NCBI GenBank assembly: GCA_030679805.1
Contig: JAUXST010000449.1
Location: 1-16,881, forward strand
DNA from: Reyranella sp.
Lineage (GTDB): Bacteria; Pseudomonadota; Alphaproteobacteria; Reyranellales; Reyranellaceae
Direction: 5' to 3'
DNA: 16,881 nucleotides
Shown here: piece by piece, positions 10,401 to 14,474 of the stretch
How positions within the stretch are numbered: the stretch's first letter is position 1
Layout of the letters: every line of letters begins with the position of its first letter
The notes under the pieces: generated by a model
Databases searched by the model: none
What the model saw: only the letters and a program-made list of their open reading frames with translations
Told to the model about the DNA's origin: nothing
Made by a program: the position numbers and the translations under genes

Positions 10401-10714
10401 CCTTGAGGCTCGACGATTCGCAGCACCTAGACGCCGGGCTCATCATTTCGGGCCTCACGCCGACGGCGGGCGCCATCGACTTTGGCGACATAGGCTTCAC
10501 GTCCGGCGCGACGTCGGCGGCATGGACGCAGGCGGGAACCAGCGGCACGCTGACATTGACCAGCGGCGCGCTCCAGGCATCGGTCACGTTGTTCGGCAGC
10601 TACCTCGCCGCCAACTTCAAGATGCAGAGCGACGGCAACGGTGGGACGCTCGTCACGGACCCGCCCGTTCCCATGTCCGAGCTGCAAATTATGATCTCCC
10701 AGCCGCATGCCTGA
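1445..10714 (+). CDS. Giant AIDA/TibA-type strand-loop-strand repeat protein, predicted O-heptosylated surface/adhesin protein
   Basis: This 3,089-residue Ser/Gly/Val/Thr-rich protein consists of well over a hundred 18-20-residue units of the form SGGxASGTxVxSGGxxxV. That is the AIDA-type passenger repeat (TIGR04415-like), which folds as a beta-solenoid and is the known target of Aah/TibC heptosyltransferases on loop serines. The ATG at 1445 has a good RBS and opens a repeat cap (MTNTIVSSGQTSSG), so no signal peptide is visible. The last roughly 100 residues (from about 10391, ending GNGGTLVTDPP) match a C-terminal cap common in alphaproteobacterial repeat proteins. No 12-strand autotransporter barrel is present. 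I find one cysteine (residue 1576). Residues from about 2240 onward are Trp/Tyr-rich, unlike the rest. The heptosyltransferase gene overlaps its end. Role is probably adhesion or biofilm (inference); type I or another export route is possible. Confidence 0.85.
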   Translation: MTNTIVSSGQTSSGLTLNSGDFLTVLAGGTAIATDVNSGTDNVLGTVSGTVVHAGQEFVSSGGRASGTVVSFGGAQILLSGGLTTGTVISGGFQGVSGGVASGTIVSSGGVAVSSGGTTVGTLVLGGGETVSSGGFAGGTILSNGSLDVSSGGSASGTIIRNGGFSPISSGGIASNTVISSGGTESVNSGGVAIGTVASNGGAQAVNGGTTIGTVALSGGNVFVNTGRASGTVLAGGNQNVNSGATASGTIISNFSNEFVGSGGITTGSIVSSGGFEQVFSGGLASAAILLNSGREFVNSGGVASGTIISSGGMEVVSFGGIASGATISSGGILRLIGGATLAGPLTIVSGGQLQFTQGYFLTVSSGQTSTGLATFLGGQINVSSGGKIVGAVGSNGGTDTILAGGIASGTVLSGGIEVVSSGGLASGTTVMSFGNLNVRSGGVASGSIVSAGNVQVVGGTTFGDLLVGATSTTQGFEFVSSGGVASGATVSNTGVLIVNSGGLAVNTVVNSTLGTPWTGSGSLIISSGGVASGVVVNSGGAVVVRAGVQSGAVVSAGGFVFVANNSSSGTTIGDVLIGSGAITAREFVSRGGIASGTTVSSAGMLFVSSGGFAISSVVLSGGSALISSGGTGSGIVVQSGGALELFGAGSGAAVLIGATFASGSILQIGSGYTLNVSSGQTSSGVNVFSSGTLAVQSGGTTVGAVVVSSGTEIVSSGGVASNTTVTGQGALVLMGGAVLSGTTTILPSGNLILSSGYALNVASGQTSGGVVVRSGAAVNVQSGGLGSALAVSSGGIAVVSSGGVVSNSTVSSGGELDIQSGARVSGVTVANGGLEVVFSGGTANGITVSSGGTIETRGSLVTGSSTSGINILSGGMGLIGSGAVASGLSTQNGVILKVGSGGTSISGTQSNAGVSIVLSGGVASGNTAASGGTFITSAGGSSLNAIIGLGGSGIVAGGTDISGTIQSGGLEIVSSGGVASGITVASGGTLQLQGGASLVGATVFATGATLAVGPGYTLVISAGQTSGGVVVLSGGMEIISSGGTADGLTVSSGGTFEFFGGATFVQSNTQLLPGAIAMIGSGAVASGVSVDSGLIAQAASGGLALSTTVTDTGVLMILSGGAASGNVVSNGGTMIVSSGGQGLNETIGAGGAGFVLGGGVEIGATVQSGGFFFVSSGGVASSSVIGSGGHEIVSSGGTVSGVTVSSGGALELLGGATLTGPVTFASGGMLEIGSAYTLVVSSGQTSGGLIVLQGGMVIASAGASVTGMTVNSGGTFEFFNGASFANTQFASGGVVQVGSGAVASGVSINNGLIAKVASGGLALSATVTSAGAAMILSGGVGSGNVVSSGGTMFVSSGGSNFSGIVGSGGVAFLAGVDISGTVQSGGYEIVASGGVVSGITVSSGGTLELRGGGIPTGTATFASGAILAVGSGYTLNISSGQTSGGLVAMSGGMVVASGGASVSGLTVDSGGTFKYFSGASFTDIGFVSGGIIEVGSGAVASGESVMNGMIAKVASGGTAIGNTATGTGVMIALSGGLASGNIVSSGGTEIVMAGGSSLNAVIGPGGSSIDSGGICISGTVQSGGLAIISSGGVASALTVSSGGTLELDGGAALAGPLTFTSGATLNVGSGYTLVVSSGQSSAGVVVLSGGLEILSSGSNIGSGSVVVSSGGTLQVRGGTTFRGSMVVSSGGILQVAAGNHIVSSGQTSAGIVLLSGGGLFVSSGGTVISTVASSGGQVTISAGGTASGTVLSSGSFGEIVSAGGTAIGTRVSAGTNQFIAFGGVASNTTAFGGVSIVNGGSATGITVNSGGFLNVSSGAIETSGTINGGANVFVSAGGRTIGDRIIGNGTTLRAFELVSSGGVASGAVVSNTGLLLVSSGGVAIGTTVLFTTGFGGFQNGALLVSAGGIASSSTVLSSGIMEVRSGGVGFNTTVSGGGILTVGNVSAGGLTVGDMLIGAGAGMSARLIVSSGGIASATVLSNTALLIVSSGGLALSAVVMSTDVGAPGSNGALIVSSGGLASAATVNSGGFEVVSSGGMASASIINSRGGMIVRGGIDSSSLVSAGGSAVVSAGVELGGTFLNGAILIVSSGGVISNNTMTSGSTLKLFGGAIISGANPVVAGETLEIASGYTISGFSVGSGVILAIDSSGTTTDTTISSGGVAYVSSGGTASGTTINSNGYAHIFGGVAIGATVAGGGQYVYSGGTASGTMVLGGGTEYVSFGGVASGTIVDAAISGLAGAELVWGVAIDTTLRQHAHEIVYAGGAARGTTISSGGVLDLWLGTASGTIVSNGGIEYVSAGGTASGTTVRSGGLEIVSSGGVASGTIIGNGGIEMVFSSGVASGTIISSGGTEILSGGVGIGETIQGGGLEMVSSGGVASATAVGSGGVMQVFAGGAASSATVSAGGLEYVFSGGADVAATILGERQVWAGGTASGGQIGAGGLEYVYGVVSGTAVGSGGTESVQLGGIARVATVSSGGVLQVGGAASSATISAGGLEYVFSGGTDVAATILGQRQVWAGGSASGGTIGAGGVEYVYGTVRGATIAGGGTQYLDLGGVASGTAIKDGGGQFIFGNASGVATTVSSGGNQFVYSGGATVGTILQTQAWESVWGGGTASGTVVSGGYLSVYSGGVTSNAVIGSAGWEFAWSGGTASGTVVSSGGYLDVYSGGSSVNATLLAGAWDFIWGSGTTATGTVVSSGGYEDVYSGGAAIGATVKNGGWQFVWGEGTTASGTVVSSGGYLDVYSGGAASGTVVRDGGWELAWTGGSVSGATVSSGGIEFVWSGGSAANTVVSSGGVLDAYGNTTGTVVHNGGLEFVFSGGVASGTTVNSGGNLDVFASGVARGAMTNNGGWSYVWSGGLDSAGTVGSGGYEDILAGGTALGMTVASGGNQYVYGSAGGTVVNNGFQHVFAGGVASGTEVINGGWGYVWAGGVASNTTVKAGGLGLVFSGGTISGATLSGGFLEIQSGGHASGGVAFTSLGGTLRLDDSQHLDAGLIISGLTPTAGAIDFGDIGFTSGATSAAWTQAGTSGTLTLTSGALQASVTLFGSYLAANFKMQSDGNGGTLVTDPPVPMSELQIMISQPHA
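2818..3300 (+). repeat. Second module type in the giant protein (TxGDxxIG ... SNTGxLxVSSGG), N-terminal pair
   Basis: Two units share a GTTxGDxLxG segment followed by FVSSGG(V/I)ASGxxVS and then a longer insert before the next SSGG. They begin near 2818 and 3155. The same module recurs near 6955 and 7290, so the protein is built from at least two long module types arranged around the 4085-6480 block. Confidence 0.55.
4085..6480 (+). repeat. Higher-order repeat: four ~600-bp modules inside the giant gene
   Basis: Four copies of a ~200-residue module, each anchored by a GSGAVASG motif, begin at 4085, 4685, 5339 and 5930 (spacings 600, 654 and 591 bp). Each runs through a KVASGG segment, a GGxxISGTVQSGG segment and an SGYTLxVSSGQTSGG segment; the last motif falls at 4508, 5168, 5759 and 6353. 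Copies 3 and 4 share near-identical DNA around their anchors and around AAAGTGGCTTCGGGCGGC, which points to fairly recent segmental duplication. All spacings are multiples of three. Confidence 0.8.
6955..7520 (+). repeat. TxGDxxIG module type, C-terminal pair
   Basis: Two tandem modules begin with GRTIGDRIIG and GLTVGDMLIG and continue through VSSGG(V/I)AS, SNTxLLxVSSGG and a variable 20-residue insert ending NGALxVS. They start near 6955 and 7290. They are most similar to each other, with a more distant pair at 2818-3300. Confidence 0.6.
8642..9175 (+). repeat. Tandem duplication of an 89-residue (267-bp) unit
   Basis: Residues encoded at 8642-8908 and 8909-9175 are a direct duplication. 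Both begin ASSAT(V/I)SAGGLEYVFSGG and continue through DVAATILG(E/Q)RQVWAGG and EYVYG. The first ~160 bp are nearly identical in DNA and the end is more diverged. This unit starts the Trp/Tyr-rich part of the protein. Confidence 0.75.
9317..9760 (+). repeat. ~39-residue Trp-rich tandem repeats
   Basis: The segment GGY(L/E)xVYSGG recurs with its first glycine-tyrosine codons at 9320, 9434, 9551 and 9668, spacings of 114, 117 and 117 bp. Each copy is followed by a W(E/D/Q)xxWxxG segment and SGTVVSSGG. The paired tryptophans sit where the rest of the protein carries Val or Ile. Confidence 0.7.
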
Positions 10715-12041
10715 TCAGTCGCTGCCCAACGCGCCCGCTCTCGAGCCGGCCGCCACGATCCCGTCTCCGGTCGCGCCGGCGGTCGGCTCTGCGGTACCTC
10801 CGGCGACCGAGTCTGCACCCGCGTCTGCACCCGCCGAGCCTGTCAAGCGAGCCTTTCCGGCGCCCGCCGAGTTGCCGACCCAGCAAGGTCCCAAGAGCCT
10901 CAGGTTCGACTTCAATGATGGATGCCGGGTGATGCTGGACGCCGGCGAGAGTCCGTGGCGGGTTCGCCTCAAGGATCTCGATACCGGCAACATTCTCTTC
11001 GAAACCGAGTTTCCTTCTGGAAGGGTCAACAGTACCAAGCGCTATTTCGTGCGCTTCGGCATCGAGGTCTTTCAAGGCGGCAAGAGTGTTTTCCAGCATG
11101 ACTATCACGCTGCCAATCGCGAGGTGCTGATCCAGTTCCCGATCGGCACGCTGGGCGATACGATTGGTTGGCTTCCTTATGCGGTCAAGTTCCAGGAACG
11201 CCACAAATGCCGGCTGACCTGCGGCATGGCGGAATGGCTCATACCCCTGTTCCGCGACGCCTACCCCAACATCACCTTCCTCACCCATGAGGAGATCAAG
11301 CCGGAGAAGTACTACGCCACCTACAATCTGGGCCTCTTCTTCGACGACAAGGACTGCGTATTCCAGCCCTGCGACTTTCGCCTCGTCGGACTGCATCGTA
11401 CGGCGGGTTATATTTTGGGGGTCGACCCGACCGAGGTTGCGCCCCGGATTGCCCTGACTGACGACACCAGACCAATTCCCGAGCGCTATGTCTGCATCGC
11501 TGCCCAGAGTACGACCCAGTCCAAGTACTGGAATAATCCGGAGGGTTGGCGCGAGATCGTCGCTTTTCTGAAGAAGCGAGGCTACCGCGTCATCTGCATC
11601 GACCAGAAGGCCACGCACGGCAATGGACTCGTCTGGAATCACATCCCTTACGGCGCCGAAGACCAGACGGGAGATCATTCGCTGCAGGAAAGGGCGCGCT
11701 GGATGAAGCACGCCGACTTCTTCATCGGTCTATCCAGCGGCCTGTCGTGGCTCGCCTGGTCGGTCGGTACGCCAGTGGTGATGATCAGTGGCTTCACTCA
11801 TCCGACGAACGAATTCTCGACTCCCTACCGGGTGATCAACTACCACACCTGTAACGGCTGCTGGAACGATCCGGCCCACCGCTTCGACCACAAGGACTTC
11901 CTTTGGTGCCCGCGCCACAAGGATACGGCTCGTCAGTTCGAATGCACGAGGCTCATCACTGCCGACCAGGTGAAGAACATCTTGCAGACCATTCCCGGCT
12001 TTGGGGTTGAGGACAAGATCGCGCGCACCTCGGCGGCATGA
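10707..12041 (+). CDS. Autotransporter strand-loop-strand O-heptosyltransferase (TibC/Aah, BAHT family)
   Basis: This 444-residue cytosolic glycosyltransferase is expected to transfer heptose from ADP-glycero-manno-heptose to serines in the repeat loops of its neighbour, the role known for Aah and TibC. Residues 1-60 are a Pro/Ala-rich extension. From about 64 comes the family N-terminal domain (RFDFNDGCRVML), then LGDTIGW at 149-155, with an Asp placed like the catalytic aspartate of TibC (by analogy), and a GT-B C-terminal half with FIGLSSGLSWLAWSVGTPVVMI. Cysteines 382, 385, 401 and 413 (CNGCW, WCPRH, ECT) form the four-cysteine iron-finger signature of TibC. Its ATG overlaps the end of the giant gene by 8 bases (ATGCCTGA) with no clear RBS, so translation is probably coupled. 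The pairing with a repeat substrate strongly supports the call. Confidence 0.9.
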   Translation: MPDQSLPNAPALEPAATIPSPVAPAVGSAVPPATESAPASAPAEPVKRAFPAPAELPTQQGPKSLRFDFNDGCRVMLDAGESPWRVRLKDLDTGNILFETEFPSGRVNSTKRYFVRFGIEVFQGGKSVFQHDYHAANREVLIQFPIGTLGDTIGWLPYAVKFQERHKCRLTCGMAEWLIPLFRDAYPNITFLTHEEIKPEKYYATYNLGLFFDDKDCVFQPCDFRLVGLHRTAGYILGVDPTEVAPRIALTDDTRPIPERYVCIAAQSTTQSKYWNNPEGWREIVAFLKKRGYRVICIDQKATHGNGLVWNHIPYGAEDQTGDHSLQERARWMKHADFFIGLSSGLSWLAWSVGTPVVMISGFTHPTNEFSTPYRVINYHTCNGCWNDPAHRFDHKDFLWCPRHKDTARQFECTRLITADQVKNILQTIPGFGVEDKIARTSAA

Positions 12042-12060
12042 CCGGAGAGAACCGGCGACG

Positions 12061-12780
12061 TCAGTCCGTCTTGAGGAATTTGGCCCAGAAGATGATGTCC
12101 CGCAGGTCGGGCGGCGTCTGGTCTTCGGACGGCTTTCCTTCCATCACCATCGAGAAGCGATCGCGAAGCAGCGACTTGATGTCCAGGCCGTCGTTGACCC
12201 AGAACTGCTCCTTGGTGGGGACGGCCCGGTGGATGTTGTTCAGGACGAACAGGCCGCCGCCGGGCACGAGCGAGCGGTGGAGCCGCGCGATGTCTTCGGC
12301 CGGCTTCAGGCAGTGCTGCAGCACCCAGACCGAAATGGCGGCATCGGCGACGAAATTGCGCGCCACCAGCATGTCGAGCATCTCTGGCGAACAGGCGAGG
12401 AAGCGGCTCGACTGCACGTAGTTGAGCGCGAGAATGCGCATGTTGTTGCTGATGTCGACGCCGATGACGCGGCACCCGCAGCGCTGGATCAGCTCCTTCG
12501 CCACCCGGCCGATGCCGCATCCGTAGTCGATCAGGACGGTATCCGCGGTGATCTCAAGGGCGCCCTGGATGGCATCGGCGAGGTAGGGTGTTTCCGATTT
12601 CCAGCGTTCGTCGGGCGTCGAGCCTTCGCCGGTCAGGATGATCCGGCGCGCCTCCTCGAAGTTGCCGACGTCGAAGATCGCCGGGTTGTAGGTCACGGAC
12701 CTGATCTTGCGTTCCGTCGAAGCGGCGGGGGAGCCGGTGTCCTGAAGGTCGGCGGAGGCTGGAGGGGCCTGGTCTGGCAT
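12061..12780 (-). CDS. Class I SAM-dependent methyltransferase (Methyltransf_11/25-like), substrate unknown
   Basis: The predicted product is 239 residues. Motif I is VLIDYGCGIG at residues 82-91, the acidic end of beta-2 is Asp109 (VIGVDIS), and motifs near AAISVWVLQHC and LVPGGGLFVLNN complete a standard small-molecule methyltransferase Rossmann fold. I chose the ATG at 12780. A longer reading to 12936 adds 52 residues of unconserved, Arg/Gly-rich sequence crossing the divergent promoter region. The RBS before 12780 is weak, so the start is uncertain. Residues 1-25 are low-complexity. It converges on the heptosyltransferase gene with 19 bases between stops. A role in modifying a sugar or glycan is possible from position alone, but nothing in the sequence fixes the substrate. 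Confidence 0.8.
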   Translation of the reverse strand: MPDQAPPASADLQDTGSPAASTERKIRSVTYNPAIFDVGNFEEARRIILTGEGSTPDERWKSETPYLADAIQGALEITADTVLIDYGCGIGRVAKELIQRCGCRVIGVDISNNMRILALNYVQSSRFLACSPEMLDMLVARNFVADAAISVWVLQHCLKPAEDIARLHRSLVPGGGLFVLNNIHRAVPTKEQFWVNDGLDIKSLLRDRFSMVMEGKPSEDQTPPDLRDIIFWAKFLKTD

Positions 12781-12929
12781 GAGGATCAACGCCTGGTGGC
12801 TGTCGGGGAAATCGGCGGAGAGCAGCCTATCACCCTTGCCGTCGGTCTGCTTGGTGAATTGGCCGCAGCCGCGATTGCCGGAGGAACGGCCCGCGCCTTC
12901 CAGGCCGGCGGATGGACGCGGACACCAAA

Positions 12930-12954
12930 GGAACACAGGCGGTCGTCATGCGTT
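12930..12954 (+). promoter_or_regulatory. EcfG (general stress sigma) promoter for the 12991 lipoprotein
   Basis: GGAAC at 12930-12934 and CGTT at 12951-12954 are separated by 16 bases, an exact match to the alphaproteobacterial general-stress consensus GGAAC-N16/17-CGTT. The expected transcript start is near 12961, about 30 bases before the ATG at 12991, leaving room for the AAGGAAGG RBS at 12973-12980. Confidence 0.75.
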
Positions 12955-12990
12955 GCTGTCTATCCTGCTGCAAAGGAAGGAAGACCGCGC

Positions 12991-13542
12991 ATGAAGCCTG
13001 CTTCAGGGACTGCTGCCGTGATCTTGGGCGTGGCCCTGGCCCTCGCCGGCTGCGCCCAGCTCGGGCTGCCGAACTTCGGGTTGCAGGACTCCGCCCTCTC
13101 CGCGCCGGCCCTCTCCACACCCATCGCCCCCGCCGAGGTCGAGTGGGCGCGCAAGAGCGGCGCCAACACCGTGAGCGGTACCGCGGCCCTGAAGACGGGC
13201 GACGCGAACCACACCTGTGCCGGACAGTCGGCCAACCTGGTCCCCGACAGCGCCTATGCGCGGGCGCGGATGACGGCGATCTTCGGCAACGCGACCCGTG
13301 GCAGGCGCGCCGCCAGCCTCGGGCCGGTGAAGTTCGAGCGCGACGATCCGCTCTATGTCTCGACCCTGCGCACGACGCGCTGCGATGCCGCCGGCAGCTT
13401 CTCCTTCCCGCGCGTGCCCGACGGCGTCTGGTACGTCACCACCAGCGTCAAATGGCAGGACGGCTCGCAGGTCGAAGGTGGCTCGATGATGCAGCGCGTG
13501 GACGTGCGCGGCGGAAAGCTGCTCAAGGTCACGCTGCCCTGA
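12991..13542 (+). CDS. Lipoprotein with carboxypeptidase-regulatory-like domain, hypothetical
   Basis: This is a 183-residue exported protein. Residues 1-20 are a signal peptide with lipobox LAGC, so Cys21 would be lipidated. Residues about 55-183 look like a single beta-sandwich domain: VSGTAAL near 61, then CDAAGSFSFPRVPDGVWYV near 131, which is the DxxGxFxFxxVPxGxY pattern of carboxypeptidase-regulatory-like/transthyretin-like folds. Cys76 and Cys131 could form a disulfide. The start is set by the AAGGAAGG RBS ten bases upstream, and the frame open further left is antisense to the methyltransferase. An EcfG promoter precedes it, so expression is probably induced by general stress. No enzymatic role is visible; an envelope structural or binding role is inference. 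Confidence 0.8.
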   Translation: MKPASGTAAVILGVALALAGCAQLGLPNFGLQDSALSAPALSTPIAPAEVEWARKSGANTVSGTAALKTGDANHTCAGQSANLVPDSAYARARMTAIFGNATRGRRAASLGPVKFERDDPLYVSTLRTTRCDAAGSFSFPRVPDGVWYVTTSVKWQDGSQVEGGSMMQRVDVRGGKLLKVTLP

Positions 13543-13573
13543 CCGGGTGACGGTGAACCCAGGCCCTACTTCT

Positions 13574-13798
13574 TCAGGGCGAGGCCCCCGCGCCGATCAG
13601 GACGACGCCGAGCACCAAGGCGCCGCCGGCGAGCAGCGGCGGAATGATGTGCGATGTCATTTCCGTCGCCTGCAGCTTGAACTCGCCGATCCTGGCCAGC
13701 TCCGTGGTTTCCTGGGCCGTGAAGATCGGGATGGCGAAGCCGATCAATCCGGGGACGACCAGCACGGCGCCGACCGCGACCAATGAGGAACGGCTCAT
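13574..13798 (-). CDS. Small two-TM membrane protein, unknown
   Basis: This 74-residue protein has two hydrophobic segments, about residues 6-26 (VAVGAVLVVPGLIGFAIPIF) and 52-71 (IPPLLAGGALVLGVVLIG), joined by a 25-residue polar loop. A GGGAG RBS lies upstream of ATG 13798. The gene starts 14 bases after the stop of the 59-residue gene, so the two are very likely co-transcribed. I do not recognise a family. Both neighbours on either side carry general-stress promoters, which suggests a stress-linked envelope role, but the protein itself shows no functional residue. Confidence 0.7.
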   Translation of the reverse strand: MSRSSLVAVGAVLVVPGLIGFAIPIFTAQETTELARIGEFKLQATEMTSHIIPPLLAGGALVLGVVLIGAGASP

Positions 13799-13812
13799 GG
13801 CGATCTCCCGGC

Positions 13813-13992
13813 TTACATGCCGCCCATATGGACTCCGCCCAAGGCCCCGACGAGCCACAGGACGAGCAGGATCACCAGGACGAGGCTCAGGACGCCGCCG
13901 AGCCCGCGACCGCCGTAGCGATTGTAGCCGTAGTAGCCGCCACCGCCGCCCAGCAGCACGATCAGCAGGATGATGATGAGAAGGGTACTCAT
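13813..13992 (-). CDS. Small Gly/Tyr-containing membrane protein, DUF3309-like layout
   Basis: This 59-residue protein has an N-terminal hydrophobic stretch (residues 3-14, STLLIIILLIVLL), a glycine/tyrosine-rich middle (GGGGGYYGYNRYGGRG, 15-30) and a second hydrophobic stretch (33-51). The hydrophobic-Gly-hydrophobic layout recalls the tiny DUF3309-type proteins of Proteobacteria, but I would not assign that family firmly. The GTGGAGGCACC RBS before ATG 13992 is strong. It lies 96 bases after the CsbD-family gene on the same strand and directly before the 74-residue gene, so the three may share the EcfG promoter at 14309-14333. Confidence 0.75.
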   Translation of the reverse strand: MSTLLIIILLIVLLGGGGGYYGYNRYGGRGLGGVLSLVLVILLVLWLVGALGGVHMGGM

Positions 13993-14088
13993 GGTGCCTC
14001 CACTTCGCTTGTCGCTCGATGGACGAAGGGAAGGTTGGACAATCCCGGTCGAGCATCATTGATTCACGTCAGCCCGAAGGCCGGACTT

Positions 14089-14277
14089 CTAGAGGTCGGC
14101 CACCTTCTTGAGGGCGGCCTTGGCGTCGCCTACAGCCTCCTGGACCTTGCCCTTGGCTTCCTGCAGCTGGCCTTCGCCCTTCAGCTTGGGATTGTCGGTG
14201 GCCTCGCCCACACCCTTCTTGATCTTGCCGATGGCCTGGTTGGCGGTGCCTGCGATTTTGTCGGCGGTGCTACTCAT
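14089..14277 (-). CDS. CsbD family stress protein
   Basis: This 62-residue hydrophilic protein shows the CsbD pattern: ADKIAGTANQAIGKIKKGVGEAT at residues 5-27, LKGEGQLQEAKGKVQEAVGDAK at 32-53. CsbD-family proteins are small helical proteins first seen as sigmaB-dependent in Bacillus and, as YjbJ, abundant in stressed E. coli; their biochemical role is unknown. The ATG at 14277 is set by the AGGAG RBS at about 14284-14288, and the frame upstream of it is Gly/Arg-rich noise from the tandem repeat. An EcfG promoter ends about 32 bases upstream, with the transcript start expected near 14301. It is divergent from the glycine-zipper lipoprotein gene. The call is firm. Confidence 0.92.
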   Translation of the reverse strand: MSSTADKIAGTANQAIGKIKKGVGEATDNPKLKGEGQLQEAKGKVQEAVGDAKAALKKVADL

Positions 14278-14308
14278 GACGCGCTCCTGTGTGTGTAGAA
14301 CAGTAAAA

Positions 14309-14333
14309 AACGCGCCAGCCGCGCCGGGGTTCC
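14309..14333 (-). promoter_or_regulatory. EcfG (general stress sigma) promoter for csbD and possibly the two small membrane genes
   Basis: On the minus strand, GGAAC (14333-14329) and CGTT (14312-14309) are 16 bases apart, an exact general-stress consensus. The expected start near 14301 gives a ~24-base leader containing the AGGAG RBS of the CsbD-family gene. Confidence 0.8.
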
Positions 14334-14347
14334 CGGCGGAAGGCCCT

Positions 14348-14395
14348 CCCTTGGATACGCCCTTGGATCCGCCCTTGGACCCGCCCGTGGACCCG
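14348..14395. repeat. Four tandem 12-bp repeats between divergent EcfG promoters
   Basis: Four head-to-tail 12-bp units at 14348, 14360, 14372 and 14384 read CCCTTGGATACG, CCCTTGGATCCG, CCCTTGGACCCG and CCCGTGGACCCG, differing by one or two bases stepwise. They lie between the two outward-facing -35 elements (14333 and 14400). They could bind a regulator or simply be a minisatellite spacer. Confidence 0.85.
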
Positions 14396-14399
14396 ACGT

Positions 14400-14424
14400 G
14401 GAACCGGCGCGCTCCGTGCGCGTT
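14400..14424 (+). promoter_or_regulatory. EcfG (general stress sigma) promoter for the glycine-zipper lipoprotein
   Basis: GGAAC at 14400-14404 and CGTT at 14421-14424 are 16 bases apart, an exact general-stress consensus. The start would be near 14431, about 44 bases before ATG 14475. Confidence 0.8.
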
Positions 14425-14474
14425 CTCTCCGTGCCCCCAATCAGGCGCGGCCCGCACCAGAAAGAGAACCTCCG

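Noticed and set aside
8734..10932. Plus-strand Arg-rich open frame of over 700 codons
   Set aside because: It is a frame-shifted reading of the GC-rich repeats and runs into the heptosyltransferase gene out of frame.
10707..12780. Shared MPDQ start of the heptosyltransferase and the convergent methyltransferase
   Set aside because: Only four residues match and the following low-complexity segments do not align, so common origin cannot be claimed.
12781..12936. Longer start of the SAM methyltransferase at 12936
   Set aside because: The added residues look non-coding and would cross the EcfG promoter region of the divergent gene.
12001..12990. Upstream extension of the 183-residue lipoprotein
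   Set aside because: The extra 330 residues are antisense to the methyltransferase; the lipobox signal peptide and RBS fix the start at 12991.
14068..14086. Small stem-loop with a TTCG loop after the CsbD-family gene
   Set aside because: The stem is only about five pairs including a G-U, with no T run, so it is too weak to call a terminator.
14348..14395. Tandem 12-bp units considered as a CRISPR or a coding repeat
   Set aside because: There are no spacers, the units are directly abutting, and the Gly/Ser/Lys reading on the minus strand has no start or RBS of its own.
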